A stretch of 64,000 nt of DNA from positions 460,805-524,804 of the forward strand of contig NZ_JAMXBF010000005.1 of the NCBI RefSeq assembly GCF_023823685.1, read 5' to 3'. The position numbers and the translations under genes are program-made. The first letter of the stretch is position 1, and each line of letters opens with the position of its first letter. A model generated the notes under the pieces. The model was not told the origin of the DNA. It ran no database searches and saw nothing but the letters and a program-made list of their open reading frames with translations. This DNA is from Pseudomonas subflava (GTDB taxonomy: Bacteria; Pseudomonadota; Gammaproteobacteria; Pseudomonadales; Pseudomonadaceae). This document shows, in pieces, positions 8,360 to 16,112 of this stretch.

Positions 8360-9454
8360 TCAGGCCAGGCGCAGGTGGTTGTCCCACAGCCCGGCTGGCA
8401 GCTCCAGCGGGCGCACGGCGATCTTCTCGCCGCGGCAGTCGTACAGGCGGCAGCGGCCCTGGCCGGAGGTGACCACGAAGCCGTCGGCTACCGCGCCGAC
8501 GCCGGCGCAGTCCGGCAACGGTGCGTCCAGCAGCAGCGCGGCGCTGTCCAGGTCCCAGATGAAGAAGCGATTGCCGCGCGGCGCCGTCAGGCCGAGCAGG
8601 CGCAGCTCGTCGTGGATCGCCAGGCTGGCGGTGTACTGGTGCATCGCCATGCGCTGCGCCTCGCCCAGGGGGAAGGGCTGGAACGGCTGGCCGGGGCGCT
8701 TGATCGCCAGCAGCGGCACGGCGTCCTGCGGGTCGCCCTCGTACTGCTGGCCCGAGACGACGGTGCCGTCGGCCGCCACGGCGAGGTGGCGCACGCTGTT
8801 CATCTGCTGCGGCAGCTGCTCCTTGCTGATCAGCGTGCCGTCGCGGCGCATCAGCACCAGGCTGGGTTCCATGGCGTCGAGATTCATCATCACCCGGCTG
8901 TCGGCCTCGGTGCGGATGCCGCCGTTGGCCACCACCAGCTCCTCGCCACCCGGCATCCACAGCAACTGGTGCGGGCCGATGCCGTGGGTGCTGTTTTCGG
9001 CCACGCGCTGCAGGCGCTCGCCCTGCAGGCGATAGACGCCGAGCACGCCGCGGCCGGCGTCACGGGTGTCGTTCTCCGTGCTGTAGAACCACTCGCCGTC
9101 CTGATGGAACACGCCGTGGCCGTAGAAGTGCCGGTCGGCCGGCGAGGCCAGGGTCTGCAGCAGGCGACCGTCACGGGTATCGACCAGATAGCTCTCGCGG
9201 CTCGGCCGGCGGCCGACGAACACGGCCAGCGGCAGGGTGGGATGCGGCACCACGTCGTGGCAGCGCTCGGCGACGCGGGTGGCGAACGCCTTGCTGCCGT
9301 CCAGGCGGTAGCCGACGGCGTAGTGGTGGCCATCGGCATCATCGCGGGCCGACAGCAGCAGCGGTTGCGGGCCGTGGTCGATCAGCTTCCAGCCGCCGAA
9401 GGCTCCTGCGGCAAGGGCCAAGCCGCTCAGACCGAGAAAGGCTCTGCGCTTCAT
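8360..9454 (-). CDS. DUF1513 domain protein, Tat-exported
   Basis: This 364-residue protein begins MKRRAFLGLSGLALAAGAF, a twin-arginine (Tat) signal of the RRxFLxL type, so it is probably folded and perhaps cofactor-loaded before export to the periplasm. The body resembles a beta-propeller-like DUF1513 protein, with repeated strand patterns and motifs such as FYGHGVFHQDGEWFYSTEND and GIGPHQLLW. Its biochemical role is not established. Its ATG directly follows the stop codon of the upstream imelysin-like gene (no gap), so the two are translationally coupled. It is the last gene of an operon with the di-heme oxidoreductase and the divergent imelysin, which suggests a role in periplasmic iron or redox handling. 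Confidence 0.82.
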   Translation of the reverse strand: MKRRAFLGLSGLALAAGAFGGWKLIDHGPQPLLLSARDDADGHHYAVGYRLDGSKAFATRVAERCHDVVPHPTLPLAVFVGRRPSRESYLVDTRDGRLLQTLASPADRHFYGHGVFHQDGEWFYSTENDTRDAGRGVLGVYRLQGERLQRVAENSTHGIGPHQLLWMPGGEELVVANGGIRTEADSRVMMNLDAMEPSLVLMRRDGTLISKEQLPQQMNSVRHLAVAADGTVVSGQQYEGDPQDAVPLLAIKRPGQPFQPFPLGEAQRMAMHQYTASLAIHDELRLLGLTAPRGNRFFIWDLDSAALLLDAPLPDCAGVGAVADGFVVTSGQGRCRLYDCRGEKIAVRPLELPAGLWDNHLRLA

Positions 9455-10516
9455 TCAGTCACCATCGTGTGCGTTGAAGCCCAGCTGAATGCCGAGCACC
9501 TTGGCCAGCTCGCCGCCTTGCAGGCGATGCACCAGGTTGAGGTTGTCGTAGAAGGCGGTCAATTCGGCGCGGCCGGTCTCGTCGGCGAGCAGTTCACCGA
9601 GCGGTCGTTGCAGGGTTGCCAGTTGTTGGCGGGTGACTGCGTACTGCTGATCGATGCGCCCGGCCAGCTCCTTTTGCCCGTCGTTTAGCAGCGAGCGGAC
9701 GCCATCTTCGTTGGCGCCGAGCCACAGGCGTTCGGCGCTGGCCAGGCTGGCGGCGAGGCTGGCCAGGCTGGCGTTGCTGCGCCAGAACTCGGCCTGGTAG
9801 GGCTGCGGCTGGCCCTTGCTCTGGCGGCCCAGGGCGGCTCCGAGCTTCTTCTTCAGCCCGTCGATGGCGTTGACCTGGGCACGCAGCAGCTCGGCCACCG
9901 CTTCGGGGGCTTCGGCGTAGCGGGTGTTGGGGAATTCCTTGAGCTGCGCGGTCATGCCGTCTTCGGCCTGCCACTGGCCGAGCACCTCGGCGGACAGGCG
10001 CTGCTGGTGTTCGCCGATGGCCGTCAGCAGCGGGCAGTAGCGGCTCTTCTGGGTCGCGTCGGAGAGGTCGATGCCGGCGTCGAACAGGATGTACTCGTAG
10101 GCGGTCAGGCCCTGCACCACTACGCTGGCCTTCTCCACATCGGCCTGGCTCAGCTGCGGCTTCTTCTTCAGCAGGTTTTCGACCTGACGCTGTACCAGGT
10201 TCTTCTTGTCCGGCCAGAACTGCACCTGCCAGGCGCGATTGCCTTCGGCCAGGGGGCCGACCTGCAGCGGCTGCAGCGCGGCCCAGCTGGCGACGTCGGT
10301 GAGGAACGCCTGCTGCGCGGCGCCCAGGTCCTGGCTGCCGGCGCAGAAGGCCTTGGAGCTTTCGGCCAACTGCTGGCTGGACTCGTGCCAGGCCTTGTAC
10401 GCCGGCAGCAGCACGCCATCGGCCAGGGCGGCGCTGGTGCGCTGCTGCGGGTCCTGCGGGGTACATGCGGCGAGGCCCATGGCGAGCAGGACGAGGGCGA
10501 GGGGCGAGCGGATCAT
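9455..10516 (-). CDS. Imelysin-family lipoprotein (divergent paralogue)
   Basis: The 353-residue lipoprotein starts with ATG at 10516, preceded by AAGGAG at 7 bases. It has a lipobox LAAC (Cys18), so it should be lipid-anchored. The body is the alpha-helical imelysin (peptidase M75) fold. The family GxHxxE motif appears as GLTAYE (residues 136-141), with Thr where the second imelysin in this window has His. It lies between the di-heme oxidoreductase gene (11-base gap) and the DUF1513 gene (no gap). Imelysins related to EfeO are thought to bind iron; no proteolysis should be assumed from the name. This copy may be a partner or a scaffold without the metal site. Confidence 0.83.
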   Translation of the reverse strand: MIRSPLALVLLAMGLAACTPQDPQQRTSAALADGVLLPAYKAWHESSQQLAESSKAFCAGSQDLGAAQQAFLTDVASWAALQPLQVGPLAEGNRAWQVQFWPDKKNLVQRQVENLLKKKPQLSQADVEKASVVVQGLTAYEYILFDAGIDLSDATQKSRYCPLLTAIGEHQQRLSAEVLGQWQAEDGMTAQLKEFPNTRYAEAPEAVAELLRAQVNAIDGLKKKLGAALGRQSKGQPQPYQAEFWRSNASLASLAASLASAERLWLGANEDGVRSLLNDGQKELAGRIDQQYAVTRQQLATLQRPLGELLADETGRAELTAFYDNLNLVHRLQGGELAKVLGIQLGFNAHDGD

Positions 10517-10527
10517 ACCGGGCTCCT

Positions 10528-11940
10528 TTACAGGGAGTTGAGGAAAGCCAGCAGCGCACCGCGCTCGCTGGCATCGAGATCGACGACGGCCTGTTTGGCG
10601 CTTTCCGCCTCGCCGCCGTGCCAGAGGATGGCTTCCAGCAGGTTGCGGGCGCGGCCGTCGTGAAGGAACTGGGTGTGGCCGGTCACCGCCTCGGTGAGGC
10701 CGATGCCCCACAGTGGCGGAGTGCGCCATTGGCTGCCGCTGGCCCTGAATTCGGGGCGGCCATCGGCCAGGCCTTCGCCCATGTCGTGCAGCAGCATATC
10801 GGTATAGGGGCGAATGGTCTGGTTGGCCAGTTCGGGCTCGGCGGCATCGGCGGCGGTGACGAACATTGGCGTGTGGCACTGGTTGCAGCCGGCGTCCATG
10901 AACAGCTGCTTGCCGCGGCGTACTTCCAGCGCGTCGACGTCGCGCCGTTGCGGCACCGCCAGGTTGCGGGTGTAGAACAGCACGGTGGCGAGAATGTTGT
11001 CGCTGACTTCCGGCTCGCCGCCGTGGGGCGCGGCGAGGCAGTCGCGCTGCGTGGCGGTGCAGTCGTCACGGGGCAGCAGGCTGGTGGTCAGGCCCAGATC
11101 GCCGGAGAAGGCATGTGCGTTCTGCTGGTTGAGGCTGGGCTGGCCGGCCTTCCAGCCGAAGCGGCCTACAATCGTCTCGCCACGGGCGTCGTCCCAGACC
11201 CGGTTGGCAACACCGCGGATGCCATCGCCATCACGGTCGTCCGGGTCTTCGCCGGCGAGAATCGCCGCCTCGGGAATCGCCTCCAGCAGGCCCAGGCCGA
11301 TCATCGGCGGGGCGATACGGGCGGAGAACAGGGTGTCCGGCTGCATCTTGCCGTAGCCCAGCTTGCTGATCACCAGGCGCGGCTTGCGCAGCTCGATCAC
11401 GCTGCCGTCGGCCAGGGTGACCTCATGCTGTTCATATTCGACCCGCACCTTGCCTTCGGGGGCGAAGCCGGGGTTGCTCATGTCCTGCAGCTGACCGCCG
11501 TACACCGGCTCCGGCACCACGCCCAGGCGCTGGCGCAGCTCGGCATGGGCCGGCGAATCGTCGCCCGGCACCGACAGACGCACCAGCATAGAAGCGGCGC
11601 TGAGGGCGTCGGGCGCCGGTGGGTGGCCGCGACCGTCCTTGACGTGGCAGTTCTGGCAGGCGTTGGTGTTGAACAGCGGACCCAGACCGTCGCGCGCCGT
11701 GGTAGTGGTCGGCGCGATGACCCAGGGGTTACGGAAGAAACTGTTGCCGACCGCGAAGTCCAGGCGCCGCGAGGGGGCCAAGTTGGCGGAGGGCAGAGAG
11801 AAGGCGTTCTGGTCGCTCTGGCGCACGCTGGTGGCGCCGCCCGAGAGTGCCTCGCCCGGTTCAGCCGGGGCCGGCTCGCGTTCGCAAGCCGTCAGTGCGA
11901 GCGCGAGCGGGAGAAGACAGAGGCGAAGGGGGGAGGGCAT
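10528..11940 (-). CDS. Di-heme oxidoreductase family lipoprotein (DHOR, putative peroxidase)
   Basis: The 470-residue protein has a lipobox LTAC (Cys19) and two haem c attachment motifs, CQNCH at 95-99 and CNQCH at 352-356. This is the layout of the DHOR family, annotated as thiol oxidoreductase or di-haem peroxidase-like. An aspartate-rich DDRDGDG segment near 234-240 may bind calcium. It should sit on the periplasmic side of a membrane and pass electrons. It is first in the operon with the divergent imelysin and DUF1513 genes. By analogy with EfeUOB, where a haem enzyme works beside an imelysin, it may oxidise or reduce iron for a neighbouring binding protein; that is inference. Confidence 0.87.
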   Translation of the reverse strand: MPSPLRLCLLPLALALTACEREPAPAEPGEALSGGATSVRQSDQNAFSLPSANLAPSRRLDFAVGNSFFRNPWVIAPTTTTARDGLGPLFNTNACQNCHVKDGRGHPPAPDALSAASMLVRLSVPGDDSPAHAELRQRLGVVPEPVYGGQLQDMSNPGFAPEGKVRVEYEQHEVTLADGSVIELRKPRLVISKLGYGKMQPDTLFSARIAPPMIGLGLLEAIPEAAILAGEDPDDRDGDGIRGVANRVWDDARGETIVGRFGWKAGQPSLNQQNAHAFSGDLGLTTSLLPRDDCTATQRDCLAAPHGGEPEVSDNILATVLFYTRNLAVPQRRDVDALEVRRGKQLFMDAGCNQCHTPMFVTAADAAEPELANQTIRPYTDMLLHDMGEGLADGRPEFRASGSQWRTPPLWGIGLTEAVTGHTQFLHDGRARNLLEAILWHGGEAESAKQAVVDLDASERGALLAFLNSL

Positions 11941-11982
11941 CGGGGGGACCTGAACTGCTAATCAGGCGGGCAATCTTAGCAG

Positions 11983-12012
11983 GCTAATGGATCTCAAATA
12001 AGAGGAATTAGC
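11983..12012. promoter_or_regulatory. GCTAAT/ATTAGC dyad upstream of the di-heme oxidoreductase operon
   Basis: GCTAAT at 11983-11988 is mirrored by ATTAGC at 12007-12012 across an 18-base spacer, and a further GCTAAT-like copy lies at about 11957. They sit 40-75 bases upstream of the operon's start codon, where a promoter is expected. I could not match the sequence to a Fur site or another known operator. Confidence 0.3.
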
Positions 12013-12099
12013 GTTTGTGTCCGGGCCAGATTGTCGCGGGTATGAACTTCGGCGTCGCCTGGAGGCCGCCGAGGCGCAGCAGCCGGAACGGCAGGCCAT

Positions 12100-12133
12100 A
12101 AAAAAACGGATGCGCCTTGTGGGCGCATCCGTT
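12100..12133 (-). terminator. Intrinsic terminator after the IcmP-like gene
   Basis: On the minus strand AACGGATGCGCC and GGCGCATCCGTT form a 12-bp stem followed by a run of U. It lies about 20 bases past the icmP stop and implies that icmP is a separate transcript from the downstream di-heme/imelysin/DUF1513 operon. Confidence 0.88.
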
Positions 12134-12152
12134 CGGGACAGCTCTGTGGATA

Positions 12153-13496
12153 TCAGAACTGGTGATCGGCGGTGTCCGGGTTCAGATCGCTGACGCCCAG
12201 AACGGCCGAGGCCTTCTCGATGGCGGCGGTCTGCTTGACCAGGGCGGCAATGGCGTCACGCACCTTCTGCTGGCCTTCGGCGTTGTCGGCGGCGATCAGC
12301 TGGTCGAAGTGCACGTTGTCCTTCTCGGCGCTGTCGACCAGCACCTGCAGCTTGGCTTCGGTGGCTTCCAGGTCGGCCTTCAGGGTGCTGTCGGCCTGGG
12401 CGTCGGCCTTGGCGACCAGCGAGGACAGGCTCGGGCCGGTCAGGGTGGTGCCGTCGACCTTCTTGTACTCGCCCAGGTAGATGTTGCGGATGCCCTTGCC
12501 GTTATAGAAGTGCGAGTTGTGGGTGTTGTCGCTGAAGCAGTCGTGCTCGTCTTCGGTGGAATTGGCTTCCAGGGCGACCTTCATGCGCTCGCCGGCCAGT
12601 TCGCCAAGGGAAAGGCTACCCATGCCGAACAGCATCTTGCGCAGGCCGCTCTCGGCCGGCTCGGCCTCCAGCTTGGCGCGGTAGTTGTCGGCGACGCCGG
12701 CTTTCCACTGGCCGACCATTTCGTCCAGGTCCGCGACCAGCAGGTCGGCGGCGGCCTTGATGTAAGCGCGACGGCGCTCGTTGTTGCCACCGGTGGCGCC
12801 TTCGCCGACCACGAAGTCGGTGGCCGGGCGGGCACCGGCGCCCGGGTTGGTGCCGTTCAGATCCTGGCCCCAGAGCAGGAATTCGATGGCGTGGTAGCCG
12901 GTGGCGACGTTGGCTTCGGAACCGCCCAGTTCGTTCAGCTCGGCCAGTTTCTCGCTGGTGATCTCGGTGACGTCGACCTTGTCTTCACCGACCTGGATGG
13001 TGGTGTTGGCGACGATGTTGGCGCTGGCGCCCGGGTTGCCCAGGGCATGCTGGTAGTCCTTGGCGACGTAGTCGATCAGACCCTCGTCCAGCGGCCAGGC
13101 GTTCAGCTGGCCTTCCCAGTCGTCGACCACGGCGTTGCCGAAGCGGAACGCTTCGGTCTGCATGTAGGGAACGCGAGCGGCCAGCCAGGCCTGCTTGGCG
13201 GCTTTCAGGGTGTCTTCGTTGGGGCTGGCCAGCAGGGCGTCGATGGCGCTCTGCAGCTGCTTGCCGGTGCTGGCGGCATCGCTGAACACGGCGAAGGCGA
13301 GGTCGGCGTAGTGGCTGACCACGGCTTTGGCGGCGGCTTCGTCGACCTTGGCGGCGGATGCCGGAGTGGCTTCGCTGGTGACGGCGGCAGGTGCGGTGGC
13401 CTGCGGCGCGGCGGCTTCTTTCTTGTCGTCGCCGCAGCCGGCGAGGGAAATGGCGAGGGCCAACAGGCTGGCGGTAGCCAGGGGCATACGAGTCAT
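12153..13496 (-). CDS. icmP: Imelysin-family lipoprotein, IcmP-like
   Basis: The 447-residue protein begins with a lipoprotein signal ending LAGC (Cys21). An Ala/Pro/Thr-rich linker to about residue 50 is followed by the imelysin domain. The domain contains the family motif GYHAIE (200-205, GxHxxE, followed by FLLWGQD), a likely metal site shared with EfeO-type proteins. It resembles the P. aeruginosa outer-membrane protein IcmP, first named insulin-cleaving metalloproteinase, though members of the family are now linked more often to iron uptake. The gene is monocistronic, has its own terminator, and a Fur-like box overlaps its putative -10. Divergent gene: lemA. Confidence 0.87.
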   Translation of the reverse strand: MTRMPLATASLLALAISLAGCGDDKKEAAAPQATAPAAVTSEATPASAAKVDEAAAKAVVSHYADLAFAVFSDAASTGKQLQSAIDALLASPNEDTLKAAKQAWLAARVPYMQTEAFRFGNAVVDDWEGQLNAWPLDEGLIDYVAKDYQHALGNPGASANIVANTTIQVGEDKVDVTEITSEKLAELNELGGSEANVATGYHAIEFLLWGQDLNGTNPGAGARPATDFVVGEGATGGNNERRRAYIKAAADLLVADLDEMVGQWKAGVADNYRAKLEAEPAESGLRKMLFGMGSLSLGELAGERMKVALEANSTEDEHDCFSDNTHNSHFYNGKGIRNIYLGEYKKVDGTTLTGPSLSSLVAKADAQADSTLKADLEATEAKLQVLVDSAEKDNVHFDQLIAADNAEGQQKVRDAIAALVKQTAAIEKASAVLGVSDLNPDTADHQF

Positions 13497-13539
13497 GGCG
13501 GAGTCCTTTGCTTCTTAGTGTTGGGCGTGAAAACCGGTC

Positions 13540-13558
13540 AATGATGCGAAAGATTTTC
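13540..13558. promoter_or_regulatory. Fur-like box at the icmP promoter
   Basis: The 19-mer AATGATGCGAAAGATTTTC matches the Fur consensus (three GATAAT-type hexamers) at 12 of 19 positions by hand alignment. It overlaps the putative icmP -10 element, where bound Fur would block transcription. Weak by score but well placed. Confidence 0.45.
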
Positions 13559-13569
13559 ATTAAATGCAA
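13541..13569 (-). promoter_or_regulatory. Putative icmP sigma-70 promoter
   Basis: On the minus strand TTGCAT (13569-13564) and CATCAT (13546-13541) are separated by 17 bases, about 45 bases upstream of the icmP start codon. Both hexamers are imperfect. Confidence 0.4.
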
Positions 13570-13615
13570 AGCCGTTTTCCGTTCGTCGGCTTGTGGACGT
13601 GCGGCATGCTGTCGC

Positions 13616-13621
13616 TAGAAT
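13616..13621 (+). promoter_or_regulatory. Putative lemA -10 element
   Basis: TAGAAT within GCTAGAATGCC lies 27 bases before the lemA ATG. The same GCTAGAATG context occurs upstream of purL and suhB. No convincing -35 is visible; the nearest is TTGTGG with a 19-base spacer. Confidence 0.4.
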
Positions 13622-13648
13622 GCCAGCAATTCACAAGGAGCGTTGTCC

Positions 13649-14221
13649 ATGAGCCTCACCGTCGTCGCCGTCATCGTCGTGCTGTTTCTTCTCGCCGCCT
13701 GGGCGGTGGTGCTCTACAACGGACTGGTGCGCCTCAAGCACGGCGTGACCAAGGCCTGGTCGAACATCGACGTGCTGCTCAAGCAGCGCCACGACGAGCT
13801 GCCCAAGCTGGTGGAGACCTGCAAGCAGTACATGCAGCACGAGCGCACCACCCTGGAACGGGTGATCGCCGCCCGCAGCGCCGTGGCCAGTGCCCGCGAG
13901 CAGCAGGACGTGGGTGCCCTGGGCAAGGCCGAGAGCAGCCTGCGTGCCGGTCTCGGTCAGCTTTTCGCCCTGGCCGAGAACTATCCGGACCTGAAGGCCA
14001 ACGACAGCTTCCAGCACCTGCAGCAGCGCATCTCCGGGCTGGAGAACGCCATCGCCGACCGCCGCGAGCTGTACAACGAGGCGGTCAACCTGAACAACGT
14101 GCGCATCGAGCAGTTCCCCGACGTGATCCTGGCGCGGATGTTCGCCTTCAAGGAGGCCGAGCTGCTGCAGTTCAGCGAGCAAGAGAAGGCCGACGTCGAC
14201 CTCAAGTCGCTGTTCAGCTGA
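13649..14221 (+). CDS. lemA: LemA family protein
   Basis: The 190-residue membrane protein has an N-terminal TM helix (about 3-23), NGLVRLKHGV after it, and a long helical bundle outside the membrane. The conserved LemA features are AWSNIDVLLKQRHDELPKLV and YNEAVNLNNVRIEQFPDVI near the C-terminus. ATG at 13649 has AAGGAG 8 bases upstream. Biochemical function is unclear across the family. The next gene starts one base after its stop, so the two are co-transcribed and probably work together, a pairing also known in other proteobacteria. Confidence 0.9.
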   Translation: MSLTVVAVIVVLFLLAAWAVVLYNGLVRLKHGVTKAWSNIDVLLKQRHDELPKLVETCKQYMQHERTTLERVIAARSAVASAREQQDVGALGKAESSLRAGLGQLFALAENYPDLKANDSFQHLQQRISGLENAIADRRELYNEAVNLNNVRIEQFPDVILARMFAFKEAELLQFSEQEKADVDLKSLFS

Positions 14222-14222
14222 G

Positions 14223-15134
14223 ATGGATGTCGGCGGTCTGGCCATGAGCATGGCCTTCAGCGTCGGCGCCTGCGTCGGTGGCGGCTGGTGGTGCATCCAG
14301 CGCCTGTCCGAGGCGCGCTTCCTGCTCAACACGCCGACCTCGAAGATCCGCTCGGCGGCTCAGGGCTACGTCGAGCTGTACGGCGTGGTCGATGCGTTGC
14401 CCGAAGGCGCGCAGCTGGCCGGGCCGCTGACCGGCCAGCCGTGCCTGTGGTGGCGTTTCAAGATCGAAGAGTACGACGATGACGGCAAGCACAAGCGCTG
14501 GCGTATGGTGGAGAGCGGCACCAGCGCCGAGCCGATCCGCCTGAAGGACGCCACTGGCGAGTGTCTGGTCGATCCGCGCGGCGCCGAAGTCCGTCCCGCC
14601 ACGCGCGATGTCTGGCATGGCAGCGAGCGTCATCCGCTCGGCGCCAGCGCCGACACGGGGCTGCTGTCCGCACTCTTCTCCAGCGGCGAGTACCGCTACA
14701 CCGAGGAGCGCCTGCATGTCGGACAGCCGCTGTACGCCATCGGTGACTTCCATACCCTCGGTGGGGCCGAGGCGTTCGACCTGACCCTGGCACAGGGCGC
14801 GGTGGTGCGCGAGTGGAAGGGCGACTTCGCCGGGCTGCTGCAGCGCTTCGACAGTAATGGCGACGGCGAACTGGGGCCGCAGGAGTGGGAGAGGATGCGC
14901 GAATCGGCGCGAGCCGAGGCGCAGCGACGCCAGCTGCAGCGCGGCGATGCGCCAGTGCACAACCAGCTGCGTCGTCCCCGCGAGAGTTATCCCTTCATCC
15001 TCGCCTGCGCCGGCGAGGATGAACTGGCGAAAAGCTTTTACTGGCAGGCGCTGGCCGGTGGCGTGCTCTGCCTCTTGGGCGCCCTGGCCACCACCTGGCT
15101 GCTGCTCAACGTGGTGCTTCCCGAGCTGGGCTGA
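14223..15134 (+). CDS. GIDE-like membrane protein with an EF-hand loop (LemA partner)
   Basis: The 303-residue protein has an N-terminal hydrophobic segment (about 7-25) and a C-terminal TM helix (about 278-299). Between them is a domain resembling the GIDE (MULAN-type) domain of bacterial LemA neighbours: PTSKIRSAAQGYVELYG, then GQPCLWWRFKIEEY and later LHVGQPLYAIGDFH. No RING finger is present, so ubiquitin ligase activity should not be inferred. Residues 210-221 (DSNGDGELGPQE) fit the canonical 12-residue EF-hand loop with D, N, D, G and E in the calcium positions. Its stop abuts that of the convergent RDD gene (shared TGATCA). Confidence 0.75.
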   Translation: MDVGGLAMSMAFSVGACVGGGWWCIQRLSEARFLLNTPTSKIRSAAQGYVELYGVVDALPEGAQLAGPLTGQPCLWWRFKIEEYDDDGKHKRWRMVESGTSAEPIRLKDATGECLVDPRGAEVRPATRDVWHGSERHPLGASADTGLLSALFSSGEYRYTEERLHVGQPLYAIGDFHTLGGAEAFDLTLAQGAVVREWKGDFAGLLQRFDSNGDGELGPQEWERMRESARAEAQRRQLQRGDAPVHNQLRRPRESYPFILACAGEDELAKSFYWQALAGGVLCLLGALATTWLLLNVVLPELG

Positions 15135-15638
15135 TCACTTGCCCTGCTTGTGAATGCCCTTGGGCAGCTGCACCACCCGGCTTTCGGAATAGATGTCGTG
15201 CCAGCTGCGCTTCTCCTTGTCCCAGAGACTCCAGAAGAAGCCGAGCCCGAGGAACAGCCATGAGCCAATGGCCACGACGAAGCGCAGCAGCGCCTGCCAC
15301 AGGCTGATCGCCGAGCCATCGGCGTTCTGGATGCGCAGGCCCCAGGCCTGCATGCCGAGGGTCTGGCCATTGTGGGTCCAGAACTTGGCGAAGAAGGCGA
15401 ACAGGCCGAGCAGCACGAGGCTTGCCAGCAGCGGATCGTTGTCCAAGGCGCCGGCCTGGGACAGTTCGAGCAGCCGCTCGCTGCCGTGGATCAGGCGCAG
15501 CAGACCCTGCTGGTAGATCAGACCGATGACCATGACCAGGGCGACGCAGAGCAGGAAGTCGTAGAAGATCGCGGCGAAGCGGCGGATCAGTCCGGCGGTG
15601 GGGAAATCGCCCTGGGGGCGCAGCATGTGCTTGGGCAT
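15135..15638 (-). CDS. RDD family membrane protein
   Basis: The 167-residue inner-membrane protein has the RDD-domain pattern: AGLIRRFAAIFYDFLL (Arg in TM1 and Asp in the same helix), a second TM (about 83-100), GQTLGMQAWGLRI, and a third TM pair ending at KEKRSWHDIYSESRVV. The family is of uncertain function; some members have been proposed to be transporters. It converges on the LemA/GIDE-like operon with no intergenic base and is followed upstream by the cold-shock gene's terminator. Confidence 0.85.
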   Translation of the reverse strand: MPKHMLRPQGDFPTAGLIRRFAAIFYDFLLCVALVMVIGLIYQQGLLRLIHGSERLLELSQAGALDNDPLLASLVLLGLFAFFAKFWTHNGQTLGMQAWGLRIQNADGSAISLWQALLRFVVAIGSWLFLGLGFFWSLWDKEKRSWHDIYSESRVVQLPKGIHKQGK

Positions 15639-15694
15639 GGAGGGCTCGCGGCGTGAAAGTGCGCGCGATTGTACGGGGTGAAAGCAGCGGGCAC

Positions 15695-15727
15695 AAAAAA
15701 GCCCCTGATGTCGCCATCAGGGGCTTT
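15695..15727 (-). terminator. Intrinsic terminator of the cold-shock gene
   Basis: On the minus strand AGCCCCTGATG and CATCAGGGGCT form an 11-bp stem followed by TTTTT, 16 bases after the csp stop codon. Confidence 0.92.
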
Positions 15728-15742
15728 TCGTAGCAGCAGCGA

Positions 15743-15955
15743 TTAGCCCAGAACCTGGACCTTGTCAGCTTGCATGCCTTTCTGGCCTTGCACGGCTTCG
15801 AAAGTGACCTTCTGGCCTTCTTTCAGGCTGCGGAAGCCACTACCTTCGATAGCGCGGAAGTGCACGAACAGATCCGGACCGCTCTCGGGGGTGATGAAGC
15901 CGAAGCCCTTCTCGTCGTTGAACCATTTGACGGTGCCGGTTTGACGATTCGACAT
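15743..15955 (-). CDS. Cold-shock domain protein (CspA/CapB family)
   Basis: The 70-residue OB-fold single-stranded nucleic-acid binding protein has the RNP1 motif GFGFITPE and RNP2 motif DLFVHF. The start [20 protein letters not shown] is typical of Pseudomonas cold-shock proteins. AAGGAAA lies about 8 bases upstream of the ATG at 15955. About 250 bases of leader/promoter region separate it from the upstream tRNA-Leu on the same strand. Long structured leaders are common for cold-inducible csp genes, but cold induction cannot be read from the sequence. Confidence 0.95.
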   Translation of the reverse strand: MSNRQTGTVKWFNDEKGFGFITPESGPDLFVHFRAIEGSGFRSLKEGQKVTFEAVQGQKGMQADKVQVLG

Positions 15956-16112
15956 TGTCTTATTTCCTTGAAACTAGAGTTGATGACAGCCTCCCGGTTT
16001 TGGACACGAGAGGGCTGGAACTGGTTGCAGAGAGTAAGAGAAGTCGAGCGGGATGTAGCGGATCTAAGATCTACTGCACCAGGTCACGATTCAAGGCGAC
16101 CCATGCAAACAC

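Noticed and set aside
11941..12099. A Fur box upstream of the di-heme oxidoreductase gene
   Set aside because: The best alignment I could find matches only about 7 of 19 positions, no better than chance.
14223..15134. E3 ubiquitin ligase function for the GIDE-like protein
   Set aside because: The similarity is to the membrane-proximal GIDE domain only; there is no RING finger and no bacterial ubiquitin system here.
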